A DNA stretch of 64,000 nt from Carettochelys insculpta (GCF_033958435.1 NC_134138.1:178110798-178174797), one strand, 5' to 3'. Counted from the stretch's first letter, positions 42,946 through 55,375 are shown. The notes: generated from the sequence alone by a model not told the origin. Translations and numbers: made by a program.

Positions 42946-43638
42946 ATGTTGGATCACAGAGTAAATGAATTTTTAAAATGATATTTTTCCAAAATAATTC
43001 CTACTCTGATTTCTTCATGTAAATAATATCACTTCTCTGACCTCTACTCAATATTTTCATGTTAGAAAACACTTTACCATTCCTAGTATCAGATAATTAT
43101 CTTTTTATTACTTCTTTCTCACAACAAAGGGGGAAAACAGGATCATTTGGACAGCTTTTAAATTCCCGTAATCACACTAATAATATAAGGGTAAATGTAA
43201 CAGCAGATATTTTGTTTCTGTATTTTTTTCTGACACTTGGGTAACTATCACTCTGTTGTAAATCTTCTCTCAGCAGGTAATGCATTCAGACAGAAGAGAA
43301 CACAGAGCAAGGGTAATAACATACAGAAAGAAATCTAAAATTATAATCTTCTTTCCTAGGTACAGGAGTTTTAAAGTTTGTTTTGTTTTCTTTTGTTTTT
43401 GGCAGAAGCTGGGGAGTGTCAATTCACCCACACAACAACCTTACCCTTCCCATTCCCCTAATAGGTGAAATTAATAAAAAAAAATATTTTGGGGAAGGAG
43501 CCAGAAGTTTATTGCCTCCATTAGTAAAGTTGTTTGAAAAGAGCAGCAAAATTTCACCGACTTCTGTTGTAGAAGCGAAGCTTAGTGTAGCACTCTTAAT
43601 AATGTGTCAGGGGCTGCAAAGGGCCAGACTGGCATCTT
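42946..43638. other. Intronic, nothing recognised
   Basis: AT-rich with a few short ORFs and no domain or repeat. Confidence 0.45.
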
Positions 43639-43639
43639 G

Positions 43640-44100
43640 GGCTATACCTACGCTATGAAATAAAGTCAAATGTATTACAGCATACTTTGTAAAACTAGGT
43701 TTTATAAAGTCAAAGTTGAGTTTCCACACCTGCCCACAAAGCTGACTTAGTGCATCTCCACTAAATTGCCAAAGTTTGACTGATGCAGCAGTATATTGTG
43801 GGAAGCTATCCCACAGTTCCCTCAGCCCTCTGGCATTCTGGGTTTTCTTGCTGGTGCATAATGGGAAAATAGGTCCTGTGAGCGGTTGTGGGTGTGTGAT
43901 GTTATCTTCCCAGAATGCATTGCCCTCATTCCCCATCTGTTGAAAACAAATGGTCATTTTTCTGAAGTCTCTTTGCCTGATGAGAGAAGTTGTTTGAGTC
44001 ATCCACATTATGCCCCCCTCCCCCCTCCTACAAGCTTTTTCTAAGTATCCATTGCTGGGACTGTGCTTCATTCTGTCCCTTTTTATTTAAAAACTAAATA
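43640..44100 (+). mobile_element. Left end of a Harbinger related to element 1
   Basis: GGCTATACCTACGCTATGAAATAAAG parallels the left end of element 1 (GGCTGTATCTACACTATGAG). A second shared block follows at similar distance: CTATCCCACAGTTCCCTCAGCC here, TATCCCACAGTGCCTTAGCC near 9577. No matching right end found, and no transposase is present. Confidence 0.55.
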
Positions 44101-44104
44101 AACC

Positions 44105-44560
44105 ATGTCAACAGGTCACTCAACTACTCTTCCCCCTGTGAAAATACAGCCAACTGGTGTGCTTCATAAGGTGAAGCCAATGAGCTGCTGGAGGAAAGCA
44201 GAAAACCAGTGCCTTTTAAAAATAAGTGAGCACACGTCTCACTGTGCCATGACAGCAGGTTGCTCAGCTACTTTCCCCCCCAGTGAAAATACAGCAAACA
44301 GGTGTGCTTCACAAGGTGAAGCACCCAGATGAGGTCTGGGAGCATCCAGCTGACTGTACCATGTACCTAAGATGCCCATGTGACTGAGAAAAGACTTTGT
44401 ATTACTCTCAAGCAAAACAGGGGAGAAGGAAAAGTCAGGAATCCCAGGAAAAGAAAAACAGTGACTTTTAAAAATAAGGGAGCACGCAGCTGACTGCCAT
44501 GTCAACAGGTCACTCAGCTACTTTTCCCCCAGTGAAAATACAGCAGTTGGGTGTGCTTCA
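44105..44560 (+). repeat. Three-copy tandem repeat
   Basis: 'CATGTCAACAGGTCACTCA...CCAGTGAAAATACAGC...GTGTGCTTCAC' occurs at about 44105, 44249 and 44499, with the middle copy reading CATGACAGCAGG. Spacing is about 145 and 250 bp. The first copy opens a 75-codon ORF (MSTGHSTTLPPVKIQPTG). I see no known domain. It directly follows the Harbinger-like end at 43640 and may be part of it. Confidence 0.6.
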
Positions 44561-44599
44561 CAGCTGAGAGTGTGGCTACCCTGAGGCACATGCTTTGGG

Positions 44600-45060
44600 A
44601 AGGGAGTGTGTTAATATCAGTTGCCAGGGGCCATCGCCCCCAGCACACGTGGCATCTGAGGGCCCAGCCCCCAAGTAACCTATTGATATTTTTTGATCAG
44701 TTGTGTGTTTAAGTGGGGGGACAGCCCCGAAAATATCTGCTACCCTCTGAGTGGGGTCAGCCCCTGAAAATATGTGCTGCTGGGGGCCAGCCCCCCCCAG
44801 GAAAATGTTGCCTTTGAGGGGCCAGCCCCTAACTAACCTGTTGGTATTTTTCCATTAGTTATGCGCCTTGGCCTGGGAGGGGGGGCAGCCCTGGAAATAT
44901 TTGCTGATGGGGGCCAGCCCCTGAAAAACTCAGCAGGCAGGGGCCAACTGAGTAACTTGTAGACATGATTCAATCTCAGTGCTGCGATGAGGAGGGGTGG
45001 AGGACTGGCCTGAAAATATTTGCCAATGAGGGGGCCGCCTCCAATGCTTGGTGAGCCCTG
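44600..45060. repeat. Diverged minisatellite with 'GGGGGCCAGCCCC..AAAATAT' units
   Basis: Units of roughly 60-70 bp containing GGGCCAGCCCC(T)GAAAATATNTGC recur at about 44640, 44700, 44750, 44820, 44885 and 44990. Two of them are joined by 'TAACCTNTTGATATTTTT'. No coding signal. Confidence 0.6.
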
Positions 45061-46082
45061 GAAAATGTAAAGTGCAGAAGCCTTCACTCAGCGCAGGCCA
45101 GGGCATGCTGTGGTCTGGAAGCATGGTCCACACTGCACAGCCTGCACATGGTATGGTGGGGTGGGGACTAGCCCACCAGTCGCATGGTGCCTGTCAGGCG
45201 GGAGGCTGCCTTGTGCAAATATGAAGTGCAGAAAAGGAGTTTCTCAGCCTCTCCTGCTAAATCCTGTGCAGGCAGGAAGCCTTCACCCTCGGCAGACAGC
45301 ACATGCCGCTGTCTGTAAGCATGATCCCCACAGCCCAGCCACCACATTCTTTTTGTTTGCTTGATTTAACAGGGGACACCACTGTGCACAAACCAAAGAG
45401 CTTTCAGATGTGCCAGGAACAATCACTTTAAGAAAAGAATGCAAAGTCCATGAAATCAGGGAGAGGGAGAGAGGAGTAGGGAATACATAGAAAAATTATA
45501 CTTTGCACTGCAGCGTTCAGTTAGCCATGCTAAAAGTCAATGAGCATTCTGTAATCAGTTTCAACACAAAAGTACAAGATTGAGTCTATGTAGAATTCTA
45601 TTCTGATCTTTACAAATTCCTAGGCAAAGGTATTTTGAGACACATTGCAGTATGTTGAATAGTAACAGAGAGGAAGCCGTGCTAGTCTATACACTATCAA
45701 AACAAAAAACAGTCAAGTAACACTTTAAAGACTAGCAAAATAGTTTATTAGGTGAGCTTTCGTGGGGCAGACCCACCTCTTCAGACCATAGCCAGACCAG
45801 AACAGACTCAATATTTAAGGCACAGAGAACCAGAAACAGTAAGCAAGGAGGACAAATCAGAAAAAGATAATCAAGGTGAGCAAATCAGAGATTGGAGGGG
45901 TGGGGGGGGAGGTCAAGAATTAGATTAAGCCAAGTATGCAGACGAGCCTCTCTAGTGACTCAGAAAGTTCCCGTCCCTGTTTAAACCATGTGTTAACGTG
46001 CCAAATTTGAATATAAAAGCCAGCTCGGCTGCTTCCCTTTGAAGAACCATGAGAAAGTTCTTTTTCAGTAACACACATACCT

Positions 46083-46466
46083 TTAGGTCATTGACAGAAT
46101 GCCCCATTCCATTAAAATGTTGACTGACTGGTTTGTGGATCTGGAGCATTTTGATGTCTGTTTTGTGCCATTAACCCTTTGTCTAAGGGAGTTAGAAGTC
46201 TGTCCAATATACAAAGCATCTGGGCATTGTTGGCACATGATGGCATATATGATGTTAGTAGAGGAGCATGAGAAAGTGCCCATGATTCTGTGAGTAACCT
46301 GGTTAGGTCCAGTGATGGTATTTCCAGAGAAGATATGTGGACAAAGCTGGCAGCGGGCTTTGTTGCAGGGAAATGTTCCAGGACTGGTATTCCTAGGGTA
46401 TAGACTGTGGCTGTTAGTGAAGATCCTCATAAGGTTGGGAGGTTGTCTGTAGGAAAGAACAGGCAT
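46083..46466 (-). pseudogene. Penelope GIY-YIG endonuclease domain
   Basis: An open frame of 127 codons, one frame away from the reverse-transcriptase reading, so a frameshift separates the two. RQPPNLMRIFTNS leads to the Cys knuckle PCNKARCQLCPHI typical of Neptune elements, then the nuclease core NIIYAIMCQQCPDALYIGQT and SLRQRVNGTKQ. The following linker region (HFNGMGHSVNDLKV) is in the shadow frame, showing a second frameshift. This enzyme nicks the target to prime reverse transcription. Confidence 0.85.
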
Positions 46467-46482
46467 GTCACCCAGGGCCTTC

Positions 46483-47283
46483 TGGAGTGTGGCATCCTGA
46501 TTAAGGATAGGTTGTAGGTCTTTAATAATTCGTTGCAGTGGTCTGAGTTGGGGGCTGTAGGTGATGACCAGTGGTGTTCTGTTCTTGGCTTTTTTGGGCT
46601 GATCTTGGAGTAGCTGGTCTCTGGGTATTCGTCTGGCCCTGTCGATTTATTTTTTTTACTTTTCCTGGTGGGTAATTCAGGCTTATGAATATTTGGTAAA
46701 GATCTTGTAGTTTTTGGTCTCTGTCAGTTGGATCAGAGCAAATGTGATTGTATCTAAGAGCTTCACTGTAAACAATGGATCTAGTCATGTGTGCAGGATG
46801 GAAGCTAGAAGGGTGTAGGTAAGTATAGAGATCAGTAGGTTTTCAGTACAGTGTGGTACTGATCAGGCCATCCTTGATTAGTACTGTAGTGTCCAGGAAA
46901 TGAATCTCTTGCATGTTGTAATCGAGGCATAAGTTGATGGTGGGGTGTAGATTGTTAAAGTCTCTGTGGAATTCTTCTAGAGTCTCTGTATCATGGGTCC
47001 AAATCATAAAGATGTCATCAATGTATCTTAAGTAGAGGAGGGGTAATAGGGGACGAGAGCTGAGGAATCGTTGTTCCAGGTCAGCCATAAATATATTAGC
47101 AAATTGTGGGGCCATGCAGGTGCCCATAGCAGTTCCACTAATCTGGAGGTATAAATTGTCCCCAAATCGGAAATGATTGTGTGTGAGAACAAAGTTACAG
47201 AGGTCAGACACCAGATTGGCTGTGGTGGCATCAGGGATGGTATTCCTGATTGCTTGTAATCCGTCTTTATGTGGAATATTATT
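46483..47283 (-). pseudogene. Penelope reverse transcriptase, C-terminal part
   Basis: The translation from 47283 gives IPHKDGLQAIRNTIPD, then GTAMGTCMAPQFANIFMADL and the catalytic LRYIDDIFMIW, followed by NLCLDYNMQEIHFLDTTVL. An in-frame TGA at about 46841-46843 stands where relatives have Arg (Y-R-KPTD), consistent with CGA to TGA. The same frame resumes as KPTDLYTYLHPSSFHPAHM and LRYNHICSDPTD up to about 46522. Penelope enzymes are telomerase-like reverse transcriptases. The finger region and N-terminal part are missing by truncation. Confidence 0.88.
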
Positions 47284-47424
47284 TTCTTTATGTCAGGGTT
47301 TACAGCAGTTCAGCAGATAGATATTTGCTTATTACATCTTATTCTTTTTGAAACTATGAGCTGGTTCTGGTAGCCTGCATTTTCTTCTTCAAGGTAAACA
47401 CAGAAGTTCTTTGAAAAAAATATG

Positions 47425-47795
47425 ACTGGGCCATATCTCCACTACAGCTCATATCCATACACAAAAACCGACTGAAAGAGCAATCCACCTTCTTTTGACA
47501 GAACAGCCACTCAGAAGCTTGGCAAACAGCGTTGCTTGGTGAACTGGAGGCTCTGTGTGTTGACAAAAGGGCCCCCAGTGTGTCTACATAGCCTTTGTAT
47601 CAACAAGAAATCTGCTAAAAAAAGCATTATTCCTCATTGCAGAGAGGCACAATGCTGTTGGTGGATAGGCTGGGTTTTGTCAACAGTCTGTCAACAAAGC
47701 CCATTTTGTATATAGATCCTCTGTGGGGGTTTGTTGACAAAAGCCTGGTTTTGTCAGAAAAAAACGCTGTCATGTGGACAGAGCTCTGGTGCACT
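47425..47795. mobile_element. Worn MITE of the GTTGACAAAA family
   Basis: Carries repeated TTTTGACA / TGTCAACAAA words mirrored between halves (GTGTTGACAAAAGGGCC near 47558; GGTTTGTTGACAAAAGCC near 47730). The termini are degenerate (GGGCCATATCTCCACTAC on the left; CATGTGGACAGAGCTC on the right). Related to the intact copy at 50075. Confidence 0.55.
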
Positions 47796-50071
47796 GCAGC
47801 CGAAATCCAGCTCTGATTACTGGACTACTGGACTATGTGGCCATTCAGACTTTTGAAAAATATTTAACATTGTTTACAAGAAGAAAATGGATTAGGAATT
47901 ATTCCTAAAGCTTTAAAGTTATTTTTAAAATTCCCCTTTGTTACATACTGTCACATTTACATTCTCAGTTATTCTAAATGATTATGGAAATTATGGTTAA
48001 ATACATTTTAAAAGCTATTGGTTGACAGGAGCTCAACTTCAACATTTCAAAAAGGTTTCTTCTACCACTGTTATATGCATAGGCTTCTCTGTAGTGATGC
48101 CTCAAGAGTGTAAAAATAAATGAGAAAATTATGTTGGTGATAATAATAAAAAAGAATTTTCTTTACCCACAGTATTTTCCGAAGAAAAATGTAAGTAATA
48201 GTATCATAATATAGATGAAAACTGATTTGCTAAAAAGTCCAGAAAGGTTTGCTTTAACTTTGGCTGAACAGAGGAGATGGAACTCAATTATATTGTATAA
48301 TTTCTTAATATCCATTTTAGGTTACCATTACAATGGGATAGTGGGGGGGACAAAGGAAGGAGAAGGCTTCTGGAATGAGGCCTTCAGGGTATTCTGGCCT
48401 TCAAGTATTTGCAACTGTATGTACTCTGTTGCATGATTATCATTTTGGGTTTCAATTACAAAACTGATATTCAATGTGGATTAATGTAAAGGTTAGTTAA
48501 GCGTCAAAGCCACTGACTCACTCTTGTGTATTTTTAATGGAATATGGGCTGATTTAGGGTTTATCTTCAAAGTCACGTGCCATGTAGACATTTTCCTGAT
48601 ATTTTGCAAGGGTCAAAAAGAAATTTGATGTTTTTTTCAGTTTATTAAAATTCAGAAAGAACCCCTGGGCCCTGAGTCTACATAGTTGAAAACCACAAAT
48701 ATATGCTAAGAAATGAAAATGCTAAGAGTGGTAAGAAAACATGACATTTCAGACATCTCTGGATGTATTTTAAATAAACTATCTACAGTCTAAACAACTT
48801 CCAGTGGCTTCACTAGGAATCACACTGCTAAAATCCTGTCCATCACTTTGAAAATGTACACGTGAAAGCATATTATACTTCATCAAACATATTTTAATGT
48901 ATTCAGGATTTAAGCACTAAGGCTTCAATGCAGCAGGGTTCTGAGGAGTCCTGAGAGGTGATTCTTGCCCTCTCCCCTCACACACACAGAATGAGCAGTG
49001 GATATTTTATTTACGTCCTTTTTACTCTCTTTGTTTAGAAGTACCATTTTTATTACAAGTTACCATTGAAAATTTACCATTTCTAGTGGTACAAAACATC
49101 AGAGAAATTAAAACTATATACTGGGCCATCCAGTCCATCTCTCTGCTACGTGGAAGACTTTTCTTGCAAGTGTAGCCAAAAGACTAATATTAAATAATAC
49201 ATTCAAGAGAGCTCAGGAGACTAGTCCATAATGTAACTGAGTACACGTTCAGGAAATTAGGTATATACACACACACATATATATAGGGAAAAACACACAT
49301 ATATATATAGGAAAAACAATTATGTGATTATGTGTATGTTGCAACTGAGATTGAAATCTAGGCCTAAACATAATGACTGAACAAAGTTCATTCAACATAT
49401 TCAGATTTGATAAAAGTGGCAACATATACATGATTGCTTGAATTTATCACAGTCTCCGTCATTTCATTCTATCTCACTCAGTCTCTCTGTTTTCTTTGTA
49501 CTTTTCCATGGATGTACACTAAAGGAAAATTTGAAGTTCCCACAAAAGAGCCAGTAAAAATATAATTGCCAGTGTTCTGGCAGAAACAAAAATGAACAGA
49601 CATTCTTCCAGCACCGTCAAAGATCAAATCCAGATAAATTTATTTCAGACACATGCAGTACCCCACAGTATGATATACAAGTAAATGCATTAATGGTTTC
49701 ATTACAAATAGCACTAAGCATCGACAGCTGCAAATAAAGTGAATGGGAGATGTAGTTATTCAATAAACCTGACAATCAGATTCTGTTTCATGTTGATCTG
49801 TACAGCATATACAGTTTACATGGTGGGATATATATATTTTTTTTCTATGTGCTAAATTGTTGCCTAGACTTGTACTGAGTCTCCATATGTGCAAATATGC
49901 CCATATTTTGAGTGTGCAAATCAGTGGACACTTGAAAAAATTTTGCACTCAGAAAACTCATTTCTCCCAATAGCTTTTGCAGGTATAAATTCTTACATTT
50001 GTGCATGGGTAGTTGTTTGTACCTGGAAAGTGTGGACAAGTTTATGCACATAATTTAGCATGGACAAACAC
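47796..50071. other. Intronic, nothing recognised
   Basis: AT-rich. A local 25-30 bp duplication of a CA/TA-rich string lies at 49264-49315 (ACACATATATATAGG twice). No exon or element found. Confidence 0.5.
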
Positions 50072-50074
50072 AAT

Positions 50075-50505
50075 GGCTATGTCAACATGGGCAACCTCTG
50101 TCAACAAAACTAGGCTTTTGTCGGCAAAACTCGCTGAGCATCTACATGGTTAAAGAGCTGTCGGGAGTTTGTCAACAAAACTCAGCTGTTCAACCAGCAG
50201 TGTTATACCTCTCCTTGATCATGTATAATGAGTCCATCAACAGTGTTTTGTCGACAGAGTGCCCATGTAGACAGTTCTGTCAACAGAGAGGGTTTCCAGA
50301 TTACCGGGCAGCCCTGCGTGCAGACCTTCTGGTCAGCCATTCTGTTGAGACAGGGCCGGGAACTCTGGTGGCTCTCTGTTGACAGAGAAGCTTTCTCTCT
50401 TGAGCAGCTTTTATATGTAGATGCAATCTGTTGACAGAGGTACAGCCAAGGTTTCTCTGTCAACAGTGACCTCTCGCGACAGAGTCTGCCCATGTAGACA
50501 TAGCC
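50075..50505. mobile_element. Harbinger-type MITE, GTTGACA family (431 bp)
   Basis: Ends GGCTATGTCAACATGGGCA and TGCCCATGTAGACATAGCC, flanked by AAT on both sides (50072-50074 and 50506-50508). Contains many TGTCGACA/CTGTTGACAGAG words in both orientations, partly as inner copies of the terminal block (TGCCCATGTAGACAG at about 50262). Confidence 0.82.
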
Positions 50506-50508
50506 AAT

Positions 50509-52398
50509 GATGCCTGGGTTGAAAATTACCATTTATAAATATAAATTTAAACTGAGTTTTGAGTGCATCAAATATAATTATTGGCAAGAGTAAAGTGTAT
50601 ATTCTTATATTCTTGGAAGAAATTACTTGTAGTACAAAAATTCTAAAGAATTCTATCAAACATGAAAAATCTGAGGGGAAATATGGGAGAAAGATCACAG
50701 CTATCCTTGATGAAAATCAATACCAGTTATCATTGTGATATACAGAAACTAATAGTGTAAAATGGTATAGGTTTTAATTTTTGAGAGATATGCCATGTCT
50801 ACTAAAGCTAATACTGATGATTAAAGAGAGTCTGCTTTTTCATTTGTAGCTCATTCAATCGCATTTAAATAAGTGATACTCGGGCACAGCTTATCAGTCA
50901 CAAGTGCCTTCTTTACTGCATTTCCTGCAGTTGTTTGCAGCACATGATATTAAAACACTGATTTAACTATTAGCCAATCTAAGATAGTAAAAGCATCCTT
51001 ATTGGTTAATAGGTCATTAACCAGTTATCAATATGCACGAAGTTATTAACTTATTTGCTGTGTGAATAAACAAACTAAATATTTCCCTGGTCAAACTGTT
51101 TACATGTGAATAGTATAATGAAATAATAAACTCACACTAGTATGGCTCTTTTGCATAATGTTGCTCACTGACTTGGCTCCAGAACTACTGAGGTCTGAGT
51201 ATCACTGATTTAAATGGTAAGAGATAGGTAAACTGGCAAAATGGGGACCAAACCTTAGCCATTTTGATTTATGTATGGGATTTTAACTCTGTGTTCCAGA
51301 CAAGTACATTTAGATAACATTACTAATAAAGAGTTAAATAATTTATATAATTTATAGTAATATAATAGTAATATAATATAAACCTAGTTTTTAATGGATC
51401 AAGAAGATTGGAATATATGGATCTTGAAGATTCTTTATTGGGAGAAAATTGATTGGACTAACAAACAAAACAGTATATTCCAAGTTGCGTTCTCCCAATC
51501 TGCCGTGTGTACAGCTCCAGCTTAATCACTCCCCAAACACAGTAAGGGCCAAGTTTTCCAAGATAGATGCATGCTAATGTGGACCTGCACTGCGTAGGAT
51601 GCCTACACTTGTATTCCTTCTCTGTCTTCTGGATGAAGCACCTACCCGATGCTTTTTGCTCTCAAGCTCTTGTCTCTTGGATGGAAACATACATCTCTGT
51701 GTCTTCTCCAGGCTGTGTATACCAGGAAATTACTAGTGAAAGAGAGTCTACATGAATGAATTCACTTAGAGATTCCCCTTCACGGGGAAGTGAGGAATGA
51801 AATCAAACAAAGTCTTTTGTCCTCTTCAATGTTTCACAACAGCATAGCTGTTGCCCATGGACCTTTCTTATGGAGCAGGCCATAACTTCCATTGTTCATC
51901 AGCACTTTACACTGATTATTTTCTCTCCCGTCTGGTGATTTACAAATGATTAAATATTATTTTAGAAGATTAGGATGCAGATGCTACCAAAAAGACTACA
52001 AGTTAATCAAAGAGATCATGAATTCTGCAACTTTACTGGACCTCCACTGACTTCTTTGGCTTCAGTTGCCCTGAGGCTTGTGGTGGGGCTCTGGGCAGAG
52101 CTGCAGGGCTGCAAGTCACCATTCCATGGCTTAAATACCTGAGCTGAGCACAGCTTCTCCCCCCCTCCCTCTCTAGCTGTGGCTGGGCTGTGCACCTGTG
52201 GCTGAACTGACAGATGTGCTAATGTGTTTACCAGAAATTTCTCCTGGTTCTCCCCAGCATGGGCTCTTGCAGCTGAACAGTCCTTCAACAACTCACACAA
52301 AGTAATCCTCTGGTTTCAACTTCAGAAGACATTTTAGCCCAGAGTAAGTCTCTGTATGACTCAGAATTACTTTTTGTTTTAATTTGGGCCATTGAAAC
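50509..52398. other. Intronic, nothing recognised
   Basis: AT-rich with a GC-richer patch at 52020-52300 that codes no recognisable domain. Confidence 0.5.
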
Positions 52399-52401
52399 AC
52401 T

Positions 52402-52809
52402 GGCTGTGTCTACACTGAGCTCTAGGGCTGACAGTTTGATGCAAATAAGCAGTCTCTAAAATGCAAAATGGCAGTTGATTAGCATATTCATGCAGCTATT
52501 GTGTATATTAGACTAATTTGCATATATGTGGCAGAAATCAAGCAGTGTAAATGTGGTTCTGCCAGCAAAACAACCCTTTGTCGACAGCCCTTTATGCCTG
52601 ATATTTTCCAGGCATAAGGAGCTGCCAACAAAGGATTTTTTTGCCAACAGAACCACATTTATGCTGAGTGAGTTCCATCATGAATATGCAGATTAGCCTC
52701 ATAATATGCACACTAACTGAATGAATATGCAAACGCGCCACCATTTTGAATTTTTAGACTGCTTATTTGCATCAACCTGTTGGCACTAAGGCTCAGTGTC
52801 GACACAGTG
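52402..52809. mobile_element. Palindromic MITE (408 bp) with ACT duplication
   Basis: The left end GGCTGTGTCTACACTGAGC is mirrored by GCTCAGTGTCGACACAGTG. ACT on both sides (52399-52401 and 52810-52812). Inner arms mirror too: TGATGCAAATAAGCAGTCT with AGACTGCTTATTTGCATCA, and CTGCCAGCAAAACAACC with a related inverse. A partial copy seems present at 1446-1675. Confidence 0.85.
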
Positions 52810-52961
52810 ACTGTTTACAGGTAATTTGCCAGAGTGTCCTTTTCTGCTCAGGGAAAAGCTTAAAAAGGAGGCATGGGTTTTTGAATTCCCCTTACCCCAA
52901 TTATTTCTAGAAATTCTTTTTACATGAATTGTCCCCAAAAGTCCTTTGAAGTTCATAATAC

Positions 52962-53125
52962 AGAACACTCCTGTTTATCCAAAGACCTATTATCTAAACT
53001 TCCCCATTATCCAAATTCCATCCTTGTACCCCAACATGACATACATTCTGTAGAGGACATATAGCACATGATGGAGGACAAGGAAGGGATTTGGATAATT
53101 CTAAATGTGGCTAATCAAGAGGACA
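52962..53125. repeat. Possible short Tigger-like MITE
   Basis: TTATCCAAAGACC and CATTATCCAAATTCC on the left face GGGATTTGGATAATTC and GGCTAATCAAGAGGACAG on the right, an imperfect inverted arrangement recalling mariner/Tigger 'TTATCC' ends. Weak. Confidence 0.3.
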
Positions 53126-54650
53126 GAAGACATTCAGCAGTGGTGTGATCTCCCACACAGGAGTGAGTTAGCAGACCATGATGTTGGTATTTTTTAGGGC
53201 CTCCTGAACTGCCACAGGGACAGTGACGCAAAAGCCTGCAGGGGCAAGGTGCGATAACAAGGCTGCAGTTCTTGTTAGGGAGCAAGTAGAAATCCTAATC
53301 AAGATTAGAAAAGGAAAGAGGAGAAATCAAGAAGTGGGCCACTGGTGAGATCACCCCACAGCTGACTGGTGCCTGTCCTCCTGAGTAGCCAGACTGACAA
53401 TAACCTGAATAAAATCCATATCCATCATACTATTTGGATAAAATGGTATACTGTGGTATACTGTACTATTCAGAGACTGCATTAATCTAAAAAAAACACA
53501 CAATTTCATAAAAAAAGCAAGTGACTGAATTTTAAATACCATGGTCCCAAAGATATTAAACTAAATTTAGTATAACATATCCAGCATATTGGAGGAGATG
53601 GCCCTGTTGTCATATGCACATTTACACATGCCTACTTCCCCTTCCATGTTTTAAATGTCTTCCTCAAAATCACCCCGACTTAGAGTTAAATAATTAGGTT
53701 AAACATTTATTAAATAAATTATTTATTAATAAACAAGAAATTGTAACTTTGGATGATTGAACTACTTTGGGACATGCTTAAAAAAGTCATCTTCAGGCAG
53801 AGAGATACTACACCTTGAAAGTTTTAGCCCAAAGGCTGGCAGTAGTAACCTGAAGTATTGTTGCTATCATTGATCCAGCTATATTTATATTAACAGTTAA
53901 CAAAATTTTCTCCCCCCCCCCCACATCATTCTATGACTTCGTTTCTGTAAAAATGGAGCATAATTTTAAAAAGTGTACTGTTTGTCACTTGAAGTCCATT
54001 GATTTGATTACCAGCTAACTGCAGGCATTTCTCTAATTAACACTGGGAATTGCACTGTGTGTTATAACAGACAACTGTGCTCTGCTGCCCATTAGCCCAA
54101 ATTAGCAGAAACATCAATGAGATATCATGTACAGCCAATCTGTTAAGTTACATATCTAGATTGCTCCTTTTACTGGATGTGTTTCTCTAAGAATCTACAT
54201 GGTAAAACCATTCAGAAATTCCATACAGAAGAGAAGCCTCCAACTAGATACTGCTATTAAATTTGAACACTAGATACTTAATATTTGATTTATAATACCA
54301 ACTGTGGTTCATGGCAAAGGAGGAAAGACTGCCTCACCATGAACAGTTAATTGAAATTATTACTTAGGCAAAACTTCCAATATTACCATTAAGTGAAGTA
54401 GTATATCCTGCTGCACCTTGGCTGTCCTTAAATATATTTGACACACAAAACAGTATCACAAATTATTTCAATTTATTTACATCAAGGTGTTAATAGGCAC
54501 AATCATGGTGTTTCTGCTGGATTGCCCTTGCAGAAAATTAGCATTATCTGCATGCAGTGCTATATAAATGTTGGAACAATGCCTGTTTGCTTAGCTAAAG
54601 TCTTGGCACTTCTGACATTTGTGATATTTGAGGATAATCACTGATATTCT
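53126..54650. other. Intronic, nothing recognised
   Basis: AT-rich. Contains a C9-10 run near 53911. No element or exon identified. Confidence 0.5.
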
Positions 54651-54654
54651 TAAG

Positions 54655-55135
54655 GTGAGAATTGAAGAAGCTATGAACAGTGATGGGGCTGCTGCTCCTC
54701 ATTGGTTGAAAAGGGGTCAAAAAGCAGCCAAAGGGAGGCTGCGCTGGAGGCAGCCAATTACACTGGGTCTGAGAAGAGTCGCCAATCATGACACAATAGG
54801 GCTCAAATTAGAGAGGAAGCAGGGCAGAGTAGAGTTCAGTAACTGACTGCAGTTTGAGGTAAAAAGAGGAGCCTCCTATCAGGAGGAAGGTGCATCAGCA
54901 CCCTGGACAGAGCAGTACTACCAGCAGGGCAGGAAAGCTAGAGCGAAATCCCAGCTAACTGCTAAGACTGGCAGGCTGAAGCTCCACAATAAAGAAAAGA
55001 AGGTGCTGAGGGGCAGGGAGAAATGGCCTAGGAAAAGGTACAGAGAGGTTGGAAGGAATGCAGCATGTGGCTGCTATCTACAGCGTCCCTGGGCTGGGAT
55101 CTGAAGTAGTGGGAGGGCCTACGCACAATCTGCTT
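54655..55135 (+). repeat. LTR-like interspersed repeat
   Basis: GC-richer block sharing 'GTCCCTGGGCTGGGATC' and 'GGCCTAGGAAAAGGTAC' with the repeat at 17577-18213. Contains CAGCCAATTACACTGG and an AATAAAG near 54989. Termini not resolved. Confidence 0.45.
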
Positions 55136-55274
55136 TTGAAATTACACTGAAGATTTTCGGTTTAAGCTTTATTTCTAATAAATCATCATGATAAAACAAA
55201 AGATTAGGTTCTTCCAGAAAGGGTAGTATATCATGATATGTGACTGCTTTTTTTTTTTAAAGGAAGCCAAAAGA

Positions 55275-55375
55275 TGCCAATCTGTGTTCTCAGCTGATGT
55301 AAACTAGCATAGCTACATTGACTTCAATAGATTTACGTCCATTTAAGCCAGCTCAAAATCTGACTTCTGTAGGCC
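55275..55375. repeat. Short palindromic repeat relic
   Basis: CAGCTGATGTAAACTAGCAT is answered by the inverse TTTACGTCCATTTAAGCCAGCTC around ATTGACTTCAATAG. This matches a palindromic element frequent in turtle DNA. Related scraps occur near 6930, 18640 and 29430. Confidence 0.5.

Larger units (their letters stand above)
45661..47283 (-). mobile_element. Penelope-like retroelement (Neptune type), 5'-truncated
   Basis: Minus-strand element whose 3' terminus is at 45661 (TAGTAACAGAGAGGAAGCCG-type end, GTGGGGCAGACCCACCTCTTC repeat block). It codes the end of a reverse transcriptase and a GIY-YIG endonuclease preceded by a Cys-rich knuckle. It is cut at 47283 within the reverse transcriptase (NIPHKDGLQAIRNTIPD is the first recognisable block). 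Complete relatives are nearly twice as long. No clear target duplication. Confidence 0.9.

Noticed and set aside
44105..44332. 75-codon ORF starting MSTGH considered as a Myb-like N-terminus
   Set aside because: Only the first three residues agree with the element 1 protein (MSTQ); the rest is a tandem repeat without a Trp-containing Myb domain.
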